Assembly (NCBI GenBank): GCA_025359125.1
Contig: JANYHI010000007.1
Span: 62,001 to 126,000, forward strand
DNA: 64,000 nucleotides
Source: Cytophagales bacterium
GTDB lineage: Bacteria; Bacteroidota; Bacteroidia; Cytophagales; Cyclobacteriaceae
Direction of reading: 5' to 3'
Of this stretch, positions 1-8,800 are shown in pieces (positions within the stretch are counted from its first letter, which is position 1; every line of letters begins with the position of its first letter). The notes under the pieces are model-generated. The model saw only the letters and a list, made by a program, of their open reading frames with translations, had not been told where the DNA came from and searched no databases. Made by a program: the position numbers and the translations under genes.

Positions 1-108
1 ATCTGATTTTACAGAGGTATATCCAAAGCCTACCATAACTTTCAATTTTTTAAAATCTTGAGCGTAGCTTGCGATCGAAATGAACAATAACAGAATTGTT
101 AGCCTCAC
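1..108 (-). CDS. N-terminus of a secreted, probably outer-membrane protein (partial)
   Basis: A reading frame on the minus strand starts at a GTG (106-108) and stays open to the left edge, giving 36 residues. The first 18 or so form a typical signal peptide (basic start, hydrophobic LTILLLFISIA core, cleavage after SYAQ). The mature start (DFKKLKVMVGFGYTSVKSD) alternates in the way the first strand of an outer-membrane beta-barrel does. An in-frame stop at 127-129 limits the start to GTG or a weaker codon just upstream. It is divergent from ssb. The family cannot be told from so short a piece. Confidence 0.6.
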   Translation of the reverse strand, partial: MRLTILLLFISIASYAQDFKKLKVMVGFGYTSVKSD

Positions 109-192
109 ACTATATTGGGGTATCTCTTAGTGATGTAAGAAAGCTATAAATAGTTCTGCTATCACCAAAAAAACGCTTCGCTAGAAATTTGG

Positions 193-200
193 TATTTTTG
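193..200 (+). promoter_or_regulatory. Candidate -7 box of the ssb promoter
   Basis: TATTTTTG fits the Bacteroidota -7 consensus TAnnTTTG exactly and ends 31 bases before the ssb ATG. No convincing -33 TTTG lies about 20 bases upstream, so this is a one-element match in AT-rich DNA. Confidence 0.4.
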
Positions 201-231
201 CAATCCAACTTAAAAAATAATACTTAAAAAT

Positions 232-663
232 ATGTCAGGCGTAAACAAAGTCATTTTAGTAGGAAGGTTAGGCAAAGATCCGGAAGTAAGAAATTTAGAA
301 AGTGGTGCTACCGTGGCCAACTTTTCTATGGCCACCACCGAAACATATAAAGACAAAACTACGGGCGAGCGCAAAGAAATTACCGAATGGCACAATGTGG
401 TGCTGTGGCGCGGCTTGGCCGATATTGCCGCTAAATATTTGCACAAAGGCGACCAAGTTTATATTGAAGGAAAATTGCGCACACGCAGTTGGGAAAAAGA
501 TAACGTAACTCGGTACACCACAGAAATTCTAGGAGACAACATGACTTTGTTGGGCAGCAAACCTGGAGGCGGAAGTGGCAACATAGATCACCCCGCTCAA
601 AATGCCCCGGCACGCAATGAAATGGCACCCGCGCCAGATGCCACCGATGATTTACCCTTTTAA
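232..663 (+). CDS. ssb: Single-stranded DNA-binding protein SSB
   Basis: The 143-residue product is a bacterial SSB: an N-terminal OB fold of about 110 residues beginning [20 protein letters not shown], a short low-complexity Gly/Pro/Ala linker, and the acidic tip DDLPF that in this family recruits replication and repair partners. It coats single-stranded DNA in replication, recombination and repair. The ATG at 232 matches the usual SSB start. It is followed 22 bases later by gldE and then gldD; ssb-gldE-gldD is a recurring Bacteroidota arrangement, which supports all three calls. Confidence 0.96.
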   Translation: MSGVNKVILVGRLGKDPEVRNLESGATVANFSMATTETYKDKTTGERKEITEWHNVVLWRGLADIAAKYLHKGDQVYIEGKLRTRSWEKDNVTRYTTEILGDNMTLLGSKPGGGSGNIDHPAQNAPARNEMAPAPDATDDLPF

Positions 664-685
664 TTTTATACGAACCAATTGATTC

Positions 686-2038
686 TTGAAAAAGATACTC
701 TTATTAGAAGAACCGACTGGTTTTATGTTATCTGACATTTTCACTGCACCTAACTACTTCTACATTTTTAGTTTTCTGACTATCGCTGTGTTGCTTTTTA
801 TGTCAGCGGTGATCTCGGCTTCGGAAGTCGCATTCTTTTCGTTGAAGGCCGATGATCTTGAACGCTGTCGCGATACGGTTGATCCTCACGAGAAAAACAT
901 TACACAACTGTTAAAAAAACCTCGCTTACTACTTGCCACCATTTTGATCATGAACAATTTTGTGAACGTGGGCATAGTAACCATTTCTACTTTTTTAATG
1001 TGGGAGATGGCCGGCACCCGTAAGCCTACAGAAACAATTGTAGGGTTAGTAACCTTCGGAGCCACTTTCGCTATTACGTTTTTTGGAGAAATTATTCCTA
1101 AGGTTTACGCCACGCGCCACAATTGGTCGTTTGCAAAACGCATGGGTGGGCTGTGGCTCATTTTCGAAAATGTGTGGCGGCCGATTTCTTTTCTGCTGTT
1201 AAGCATGAGCAATGTTATTGAGCGGAGAATTGAAAAGAAAGGGTATAGTACCACCGTAGAAGAATTAAATCAGGCACTGGATTTAACAACCGAGAATAAT
1301 GAAACCTCTGCCGAGGAAAAAGATATTTTAAAAAGTATTGTAAACTTTGGAACGCTTACAGTGAAGCGAGTGATGAAATCGCGCATGGATATTTCTGCAG
1401 CGGATGTTGAATTAAATTTTAAAGAGTTGATGGAGCAGGTAAACAAATCTGGCTTTTCGCGTATACCAATTTATAAAGAATCGCTCGATCATATTGAAGG
1501 GATCTTATACACCAAAGACTTGCTTCCCTTTCTGGAAGAAAAAGAAAACTACAAATGGCAGAAGTTATTAAGGCCAGGCTATTTTGTGCCAGAAACAAAA
1601 AAACTTGATTCTCTTTTAAAAGATTTTCAGAGTAAGCGGGTGCATATGGCCGTGGTGGTAGATGAGTATGGCGGAACTGCCGGCTTAATTACCTTAGAAG
1701 ATTTAATTGAAGAAATTATTGGCGAAATAAACGATGAGTTTGATGAAGTGAATCTGGCCTATCAAAAAATTGATGACAAAACTTTTTTATTTGAAGGCAA
1801 AACACTCATTCATGATTTGTGTAAAGCACTTGAGGTGGAATCGTCTGTATTTGATGATGTAAAAGGCGAAAGCGAATCGCTGGGAGGATTAATTTTAGAA
1901 TTGCATGGTTCGCTTCCTAAAGTGGGAGAGCTCATCACCTTTGATCGTTTTACTTTTCTAATCCTTACGGCCGATCAAAAGAAAATCAATCGGGTGAAGG
2001 TGACTGTGGAGAACAAGATTAAGAACGATGAAGAGTAA
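686..2038 (+). CDS. gldE: Gliding motility-associated protein GldE (HlyC/CorC-type, CBS domains)
   Basis: This 450-residue protein has the order of the CorC/HlyC family: an N-terminal DUF21 membrane region with several hydrophobic segments (about residues 20-180), a paired CBS region (about 215-340, including [21 protein letters not shown]), and a C-terminal CorC_HlyC domain. In flavobacteria GldE is needed for gliding and T9SS function and partners GldD. The call to GldE rather than a generic transporter rests on position between ssb and gldD. The long frame begins with TTG at 686; an in-frame ATG at 725 (MLSDIFT) is an alternative start. Its end overlaps gldD by 11 bases. Confidence 0.88.
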   Translation: MKKILLLEEPTGFMLSDIFTAPNYFYIFSFLTIAVLLFMSAVISASEVAFFSLKADDLERCRDTVDPHEKNITQLLKKPRLLLATILIMNNFVNVGIVTISTFLMWEMAGTRKPTETIVGLVTFGATFAITFFGEIIPKVYATRHNWSFAKRMGGLWLIFENVWRPISFLLLSMSNVIERRIEKKGYSTTVEELNQALDLTTENNETSAEEKDILKSIVNFGTLTVKRVMKSRMDISAADVELNFKELMEQVNKSGFSRIPIYKESLDHIEGILYTKDLLPFLEEKENYKWQKLLRPGYFVPETKKLDSLLKDFQSKRVHMAVVVDEYGGTAGLITLEDLIEEIIGEINDEFDEVNLAYQKIDDKTFLFEGKTLIHDLCKALEVESSVFDDVKGESESLGGLILELHGSLPKVGELITFDRFTFLILTADQKKINRVKVTVENKIKNDEE

Positions 2039-2633
2039 TTCAATTAGTCAATGGCAAATGGCAAATGGTCAATGGCTGTTACTGCTGTTATTTTGCTGTT
2101 CATGTAGTACCAACTATCAGCCAAAACCAAAGGGATATAATCGTCTCATATTGCCAGAAAAAAGTTATCATTCATTGCCCGATTCTCTTCCTTACCAATT
2201 TGAGTATTCTAAGGCTGCAAAATTATTGAAAGACACCTCGTGGATAAATGAAAAGCATTGGGTAGAAATTTACTATCCGACTTTAAAAGCAAACATTCAC
2301 ATCACGTACAAAAAAATTAATAATCGCGAAGAGCTTCTTAAAGAAATGCTGGACGATGCTTACAAGCTTACTTCCAAGCAGCAAATAAAAGCATCAGGAA
2401 TTGATGAGGTGAAAGTGGTGACACCCAGTGGCAAAACTGCTTTGATTGCAGAGATCAGTGGCGAAGTACCTAGCCAATTTCAGTTTACGATGACAGACTC
2501 CACAAAAAACTTTCTACGAGGTGCTCTTTATTTTAATACTCGTGTGCAAAACGACTCCCTCGCGCCCGCAATCGACTTCATGAAAAAGGAAGTAATGCAT
2601 TTGATCAATACGCTGGAGTGGAAGGTTAATTAG
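2028..2633 (+). CDS. gldD: Gliding motility lipoprotein GldD
   Basis: The 201-residue product starts with a hydrophobic stretch (WLLLLLF) ending in cysteines (CCSC) that suit a lipobox, followed by [13 protein letters not shown], a recognisable GldD opening. GldD is a lipoprotein required with GldB, GldH and GldJ for gliding and T9SS function in flavobacteria. It overlaps the end of gldE by 11 bases, so the two are probably co-transcribed and translationally coupled. The n-region is oddly poor in basic residues and is encoded by a short near-repeat (AATGGCAAATGGCAAATGG), which makes the exact start less certain than the identity. Confidence 0.88.
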   Translation: MKSNSISQWQMANGQWLLLLLFCCSCSTNYQPKPKGYNRLILPEKSYHSLPDSLPYQFEYSKAAKLLKDTSWINEKHWVEIYYPTLKANIHITYKKINNREELLKEMLDDAYKLTSKQQIKASGIDEVKVVTPSGKTALIAEISGEVPSQFQFTMTDSTKNFLRGALYFNTRVQNDSLAPAIDFMKKEVMHLINTLEWKVN

Positions 2634-2733
2634 TTAATTTGAAAATTCGGTGATTGAAAACGAAATTATAGGTGGATGACTAAGGGGGTTGGGGACACTG
2701 CAAATTTGTTTAATTCTTTTTCTTAAATTATAG

Positions 2734-2866
2734 ACGGGATTGTGTCGGAGTTAGGCCCAAAATAATTCGCCAATTGTATGAGGGTAATTACAGAATAATT
2801 TATGAGGTCACTTCCCTTAAAAGAGTACCATCTTACCAATCTATCATGAAGCAGACTATTGTCTAA
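2734..2866 (+). pseudogene. Remnant of a ParE/RelE-family toxin gene
   Basis: No long open frame exists here, but three fragments in two frames read like the C-terminal half of a ParE/RelE toxin. Frame 1 gives DGIVSELGPK from 2734, frame 2 gives IIRQLYEGNYRIIYEV from 2762, and frame 1 again gives TILPIYHEADYCL from 2827. In intact toxins these correspond to the -GR.VPEL-, -IRELxxGNYRIIYxV- and -I..I.H..R- blocks, in that order and spacing. A one-base loss near 2755-2762 and a compensating shift near 2820 would explain the breaks. I see no antitoxin gene or toxin N-terminus beside it. The assignment is by motif recall only. Confidence 0.55.
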
Positions 2867-2911
2867 CAATCCGTTATTCGAAGCGTAAACTTGCTGAATC
2901 TCAAATCATAA

Positions 2912-5002
2912 ATGTCTTTCTTCGATACCTCTCTTGAATTTTTAAAAGGTGTTGGACCTCAACGGGCTGCATTACTTCAAAAGGAACTAAAGCTATTTAC
3001 GTTTGGTGATCTCATTCAACATTATCCTTTTCGATATGAAGATCGTACTCGATTTTATTCGATTAGCGAAGTCAACGAGTCCGTGCCCTTTGTGCAAATC
3101 AAAGGTAAAATTACCGACATTGAATTGATTGGCGACAAACACAAAAGAAGATTGGTAGCTTATTTTGCAGATGAAGGCGGTGAGATTGAGTTAGTCTGGT
3201 TTCAAGGCATTAATTGGGTAACGCAAAAAATAAAACCCAATATTGAATACGTAGTTTTTGGTAAGCCCTCTCGCTACGGCAGTAAACTCTCTATGGCTCA
3301 CCCTGAAATCGATTTGATAACGGAAAAAAGTGAGAAGGGTGGTTACCTCCAACCCGTTTATCCACTGAGTGAAAAATTACGCACGCGCTACATCGACAAT
3401 AAGTTTTTAGTCAAACTTCAGCAAGATGTTTTAAAGGGTGCGATCAGTCACATTCGCGAAACGCTGCCAACTTCTCTCCTGCAACAATTAAAATTAATCG
3501 GCAAGAAAGAGGCGATCATTAATATTCACTTTCCCAAAAATCATGATTGGCTTACTAGCGCACTGCGAAGATTAAAGTTTGAAGAGCTTTTCTTCATTCA
3601 ACTTCGGCTGATTAAAATGAAGTTAGTACGGCAGGGAAAATTTAAAGGCATTGTATTTAATGATACCGCCATACTTACAAATTTTTATAAAGAACATTTG
3701 CCTTTCGACTTAACAGAAGCACAAAAAAAAGTAGTGAGAGAAATTTATACCGATATGAAATCGGGCAAGCAGATGAATCGTTTGCTACAGGGAGATGTAG
3801 GTAGTGGCAAAACAATCGTAGGCTTTATTTCTATACTCTTAGCAATTGGTGGAGATACACAAGCTGCGCTAATGGCACCCACCGAAATCTTGGCGCAACA
3901 ACATTATACTAATTTAAAAAAGTATGCAGATAAAATGGGCATATCCATCGCATTGCTAACTGGCTCAGTAAAGAAAAGTGCACGCAAGCCCATTCACGAA
4001 CAACTTGCCAATGGCACTTTAAAAATTTTAATTGGCACACATGCACTTTTAGAAGAAGAAGTAAAATTCAATCAACTAGGTCTTGCTATTATTGATGAGC
4101 AACATCGGTTTGGCGTAGCGCAGCGCTCTAAGCTATGGCAAAAAAACAATCATCTATATCCGCATGTATTGGTAATGACAGCCACACCCATTCCCCGAAC
4201 ATTAGCCATGACACTGTATGGAGATTTAGAAATTTCTGTGATTGACGAATTACCGAAAGGCCGCAAGCCGATTAAGACTACGCATCGTTTCGATTCGCAC
4301 CGCTTGCAGGTAAATGCATTTATCAAATCCCAAATAGAAACGGGTCGACAAGTTTACATTGTGTATCCACTGATAGAAGAATCAGAAAAATTAGATTTAA
4401 AACATTTGATGGATGGGTATGAAAGTATTGCCCGTGCTTTCCCTGAAGTGCCCATCAGCATTTTACACGGCCAGATGAAACCCGAAGCAAAAGATTTTGA
4501 AATGGCGCGTTTTGCAAAAGGCGAAACTAAAATTATGGTAGCCACTACTGTAATTGAAGTGGGTGTAGATGTGCCCAATGCTTCGGTGATGATTATTGAA
4601 AGCGCGCAGCGCTTTGGCTTATCGCAGCTACATCAACTACGCGGAAGAGTAGGGCGTGGTGCAGAGCAATCGTATTGCATCTTGATGACCGACCATAAGT
4701 TAAGTGCAGAATCGAAAACACGAATTGAAACAATGGTACGCACAAACAATGGTTTTGAAATTGCCGAAACAGATTTAAAACTTCGAGGCCCTGGCGATTT
4801 AATGGGAACACAACAAAGCGGTGCACTTGATCTTTTAATAGCAGACTTGGGTAAAGATGGTGAGCTTTTAAAGCAGGCGCGCGAGTCAGCCAACACTATT
4901 CTCGAAAAAGATCCGCTGCTTGAGTTACCTGAGAATATTCACATTCTACACCAAGTTGAATCTATGAAGAAGACCGCTGTAAATTGGAGTAGGATTAGTT
5001 AA
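2912..5002 (+). CDS. recG: ATP-dependent DNA helicase RecG
   Basis: At 696 residues this is a full-length RecG. The N-terminal wedge/OB region (about 1-250) is followed by a superfamily 2 helicase core: Walker A QGDVGSGKT (near residue 293), Walker B variant DEQH in IIDEQHRFG, motif III MTATPIPRT and motif VI QLRGRVGRG. RecG remodels stalled replication forks and branch-migrates Holliday junctions. The ATG at 2912 gives the standard N-terminus. It stands alone on the plus strand, with a decayed toxin remnant upstream and a secreted-protein operon downstream. Confidence 0.96.
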   Translation: MSFFDTSLEFLKGVGPQRAALLQKELKLFTFGDLIQHYPFRYEDRTRFYSISEVNESVPFVQIKGKITDIELIGDKHKRRLVAYFADEGGEIELVWFQGINWVTQKIKPNIEYVVFGKPSRYGSKLSMAHPEIDLITEKSEKGGYLQPVYPLSEKLRTRYIDNKFLVKLQQDVLKGAISHIRETLPTSLLQQLKLIGKKEAIINIHFPKNHDWLTSALRRLKFEELFFIQLRLIKMKLVRQGKFKGIVFNDTAILTNFYKEHLPFDLTEAQKKVVREIYTDMKSGKQMNRLLQGDVGSGKTIVGFISILLAIGGDTQAALMAPTEILAQQHYTNLKKYADKMGISIALLTGSVKKSARKPIHEQLANGTLKILIGTHALLEEEVKFNQLGLAIIDEQHRFGVAQRSKLWQKNNHLYPHVLVMTATPIPRTLAMTLYGDLEISVIDELPKGRKPIKTTHRFDSHRLQVNAFIKSQIETGRQVYIVYPLIEESEKLDLKHLMDGYESIARAFPEVPISILHGQMKPEAKDFEMARFAKGETKIMVATTVIEVGVDVPNASVMIIESAQRFGLSQLHQLRGRVGRGAEQSYCILMTDHKLSAESKTRIETMVRTNNGFEIAETDLKLRGPGDLMGTQQSGALDLLIADLGKDGELLKQARESANTILEKDPLLELPENIHILHQVESMKKTAVNWSRIS

Positions 5003-5082
5003 TCGATTACCTCGCTCAATCATCTGATATCAATGCGTTGAATTAAAATGATTATATTTATCTTATCTAAATTCTATGAACT

Positions 5083-5808
5083 ATGAAGTATTTCTACCCT
5101 CTAGCATTTCTCATCTCAACCACTGCTTGGTCGCAAAATGTATCCATTAACAATGTAGAGCTTGCAGGAGATAAGGTAATTGTCTACTACAACTTACAGG
5201 ATTCTAATGCAGGCAACGAGTACCAATTGGCGCTTTACTGCTCAAATGATAACTACCGTTCTCCACTTATCAAGGTGTCGGGTAATATTGGCAATGAGGT
5301 AAAGCCTGGTGCAGACAATAAAATTGAATGGAAAATTGTCGAGGAATACGGTGCATTCAAGGGAAAGATTGCTCTCGAGATTCGCGGGAAGGTATTTGTG
5401 CCTTTTGTAAAACTTCAAAATTTTGACGTAGCTAAGAAATACAAGCGCGGCAAGGGCATCGACATTGGCTGGAAAGTAGGTGCCACCAATGCTATTAACA
5501 TTGAGTTGATGAAAGGCAGTCAACGCGTAGTGGGCGAAAATAATTTGCAGAACAATGGCACTCATACTTTATATATACCATCCTCTGCTCAGACAGGGAA
5601 AGATTATCGGTTAAAAATTACAGACACCCGCACCAATGATGTGGTCTATTCTTCTGGTTTTGTAGTGAAACCAAAACTGCCAATGTTGGTGAAGTTATTG
5701 CCAGTGTTGGCAATTGGCGGAGTTGTAGCTGCTATTGGTGGTAGTAGCAAAAAAGACACAGGTGGTACAAACTCTACCATTACTTTACCTCCATTCCCCG
5801 GTAATTGA
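5083..5808 (+). CDS. Secreted protein with C-terminal hydrophobic helix, unknown function
   Basis: The 241-residue product has a signal peptide (MKYFYPLAFLISTTAWSQ), a beta-rich body that includes two Ig-like stretches (about residues 20-105 and 115-195), and a hydrophobic Gly/Ala/Val segment at about 200-221 followed by a short polar tail. The tail helix could anchor it in a membrane or insert into a secretion complex. It is the first gene of an operon: 40 bases separate it from the giant BNR protein and the caspase-like gene follows. I do not recognise a named family; the operon suggests an accessory role to one of those two exported proteins. Confidence 0.75.
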   Translation: MKYFYPLAFLISTTAWSQNVSINNVELAGDKVIVYYNLQDSNAGNEYQLALYCSNDNYRSPLIKVSGNIGNEVKPGADNKIEWKIVEEYGAFKGKIALEIRGKVFVPFVKLQNFDVAKKYKRGKGIDIGWKVGATNAINIELMKGSQRVVGENNLQNNGTHTLYIPSSAQTGKDYRLKITDTRTNDVVYSSGFVVKPKLPMLVKLLPVLAIGGVVAAIGGSSKKDTGGTNSTITLPPFPGN

Positions 5809-5848
5809 TTACAAACTCAATCAACGCTCCATGATAATTTTAAATTAT

Positions 5849-8800
5849 ATGCAAAAAAAATTATACCTATTCATTTTTCTTTTAACATTTTCGCAATTAG
5901 CGCATGCTCAATGGACAGCCACTGGTGGCCCCTATGGTGGAAATATTAGCCGTTTCAAAAAAGCACCTAATGGAAATTTGTACGCTGTTGTAAATCAAAA
6001 ATTGTGGCGATCAATAAATAATGGAGATTTATGGGCAGAAGTGATCCCTACAAGTCCATCATCATTGTATTTGAATGATATTATGATCGACACCGATGGC
6101 AAACTCTATGCTGCTTATTACTCACAGCTATTTGTATCAAGCGACAATGGAGTTAACTGGACAACTATAGCGACTAACACTTTTCAAAACGTGCAGGCAA
6201 TTGATCGTATTGGACCAGATAATGTTTTTGTGGTCTGGGGATCTTCAGGTGTATATGTTTCAATAAACAAGGGCGTGGCTTGGACACAACTTACAACCTT
6301 GGCTTGGAGTGGAACGCCTGGACTCTGGTCAAACACAGCAGGAGATATTTTTTATGGCATACAAGGTGGAGGCTTGTTGAAGCATCCATATCAAGCGTTG
6401 ACTGCCAATTGGAAGGCAGCAAGCATGACTCAAATTTTTACGGTCGCTCCCAGTAATGTAAACTCAATGGCGATTGACCCTACAACTGCTAAGATTTATT
6501 TGTCAGATTTTAATAAGATTTGGACTTCCATTAATGGGGGTACATCATTTACGGATATTACCACCACATCGGCTATAGCGTACACGTATTTTCAAGGACC
6601 AATGGCTATATCGCCCGATGGCTCTATCTCGATTTTTAATAACGGCTACAACAAAATACATAAATCAACTAATCAGGGCACATCGTGGACAACTACAGAT
6701 TCTCCCACCCTGGCAAATGGTGGACAAGTCAATTCCTCTATCTTTAACAGTGCTTCTACCTATTTTTTGGGTACTACATTAGGGGTTTTAAAAACCGGAG
6801 ACACGGGTGCAACTTGGGCTCAAAAAAATCTCGGGTTAACAGGCGCAACCACAGATCAGATTGTAGTGGCAAATACAACAGGAAAAATTTTTGCCGCACG
6901 ATACGGCAGCGGTTATACATCATCGATTGACGGTGGCACCACTTGGACTAATACTTCTCTGCCGAATTCAAGTTATAGTTCTAAAATGCTGAAATTATCG
7001 AATGGGAATATTCTGCTTTATGGTGCAGCATATACATTTCGATCCACAGATAATGGGGCGACCTTTGTGTCGGATAATATTTACAGAGGGATTGACACTC
7101 AAATTGTGGAAGCTGCAAATGGAGATTTGTATTTTTTTTATAGCACATATGTAAACCCTAATCAGGTTGCTAAAATTGCTAAATCTACAGATAGCGGAGC
7201 TACTTGGATTGATTTAGCTATAACAGGTATTCCCACTAATTTCTATTTTAATTGGGGGGCTATCGATGCAACTACTAATATTCTCTTTACTGGATATGAT
7301 ATCACTTCTTCATCCTATAAGACTTTTAAGGTAGTTGGCACAACAGCAACCGCACTTACTTTGCCTTATACGGGTTTTTTGAACAACTTATTTTTTCAAA
7401 ACAATAAGTTTTATGCGGCTCAATTTTCAGCCTATTACTACTCAACTGATTTGGGCACTACATGGACCACTGTAGGTTTTTCGGGCAATAAGGTTTTCCC
7501 TATTAAAAACGCTACCTATTCAGGAATAGCAGTGAGCCGACCTGGGTCTTTGTACATTTCACAAGATGAGGGAGGCACATGGGCCAATACTACATTGCCC
7601 AATCCCTCAGCGTATATAACCAACGTTGCAGCCGATGCCTCTGGCAATTATTATGCATCTACAGCAGGGGCTACCGTATTAAAATATACAAGTCCTTTGC
7701 TAGTTGACCCTGCCACATTGCCGCCCTACATTAATTTTAACTGGCAACCGCTCAAAGGTCCTTACGGTGGTAGAAACATTACAAAAATTCAGAGTACAAC
7801 CGATGGGAATACTCTTTTTTCTATTGTAAGCAATAAACTTTGGAAATATACTACTGCTTCAAACTCATGGAATTTGATAGACCCTGTTGTGCCGAATGGA
7901 ATAATTTACGATGTCGAGGTAGACGGTTTGGGAACGGTGTTTGTCTTGCCCAACTCTAATCCTCAAAAAGTTTATAAATCCACTGACCTTGGTGCTACGT
8001 GGACGGCTTTGAATTCCACTAGCCTCCCGGGCACAGGTAGTAGTATACGCAGGATCGAAGTATTGAGTGATGCATCTATTTTGGCATTTGGGACTAACGG
8101 GAGCTTTGGGAGCATTTACAAATCATCCGATGGGGGAGCCACTTTTAGTTCGCGGTTTACCAGTACAATTAATCAAATTTATGGAAATTCAACTACTGCC
8201 CAAAGGAATCCAGCAGTGAGCCCTCTTGGCGGGGGTGGAACCGTTGCAATCTTTGGAAATATAAGTGAGGGAATGGTTGTTTCAACAGATTTCGGTAGTA
8301 CTTGGACTGCAAAAAGTACGGCTTCAGTGGTAGATCCTGCTAAAGGATTTGTCGGCTCATATATGTATGATAAAGATGGGAATCTAATTATGCATACAAT
8401 ATTTGATACTTCAATTCCTCTCTGGGTTACTGAAATAGTTAAATCTACCAACAATGGAACAAGCTGGACGGTGATCCCCTCTCCAACTATTGCTACACCG
8501 AATGGTCTTGCGAATTATAGCAAAAGAATTGTAGTGCTAGGTACGGGTGAATATTTGATGTGTATTCAATCCCGATTCGATTGTTATCGTTCTACAAATG
8601 GGGGGGCAACTTGGACAAATATTGGAAATGTGGGTGATGTATTTTTATGGGCATTAACTCAAGGAACGACTTCTTACATTTTGGGTAGCGGTGATGCTGG
8701 TATTTTAAAAACAACGGACGGAGGCCTTACCTTTTCTGGTTTCAGCAATGGAATCCCTCACCCCAATGCAAATGAGATTACCCTGTCAAATAATAAGGAT

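Noticed and set aside
2040-2080. Short AATGGCAAATGGCAAATGG repeat as a variable-number repeat
   Set aside because: Only two to three imperfect units within the gldD start; too short to call a repeat locus.
5735-5848. N-terminal extension of the giant propeller protein
   Set aside because: It overlaps the preceding gene by 74 bases and lies before a complete signal peptide.
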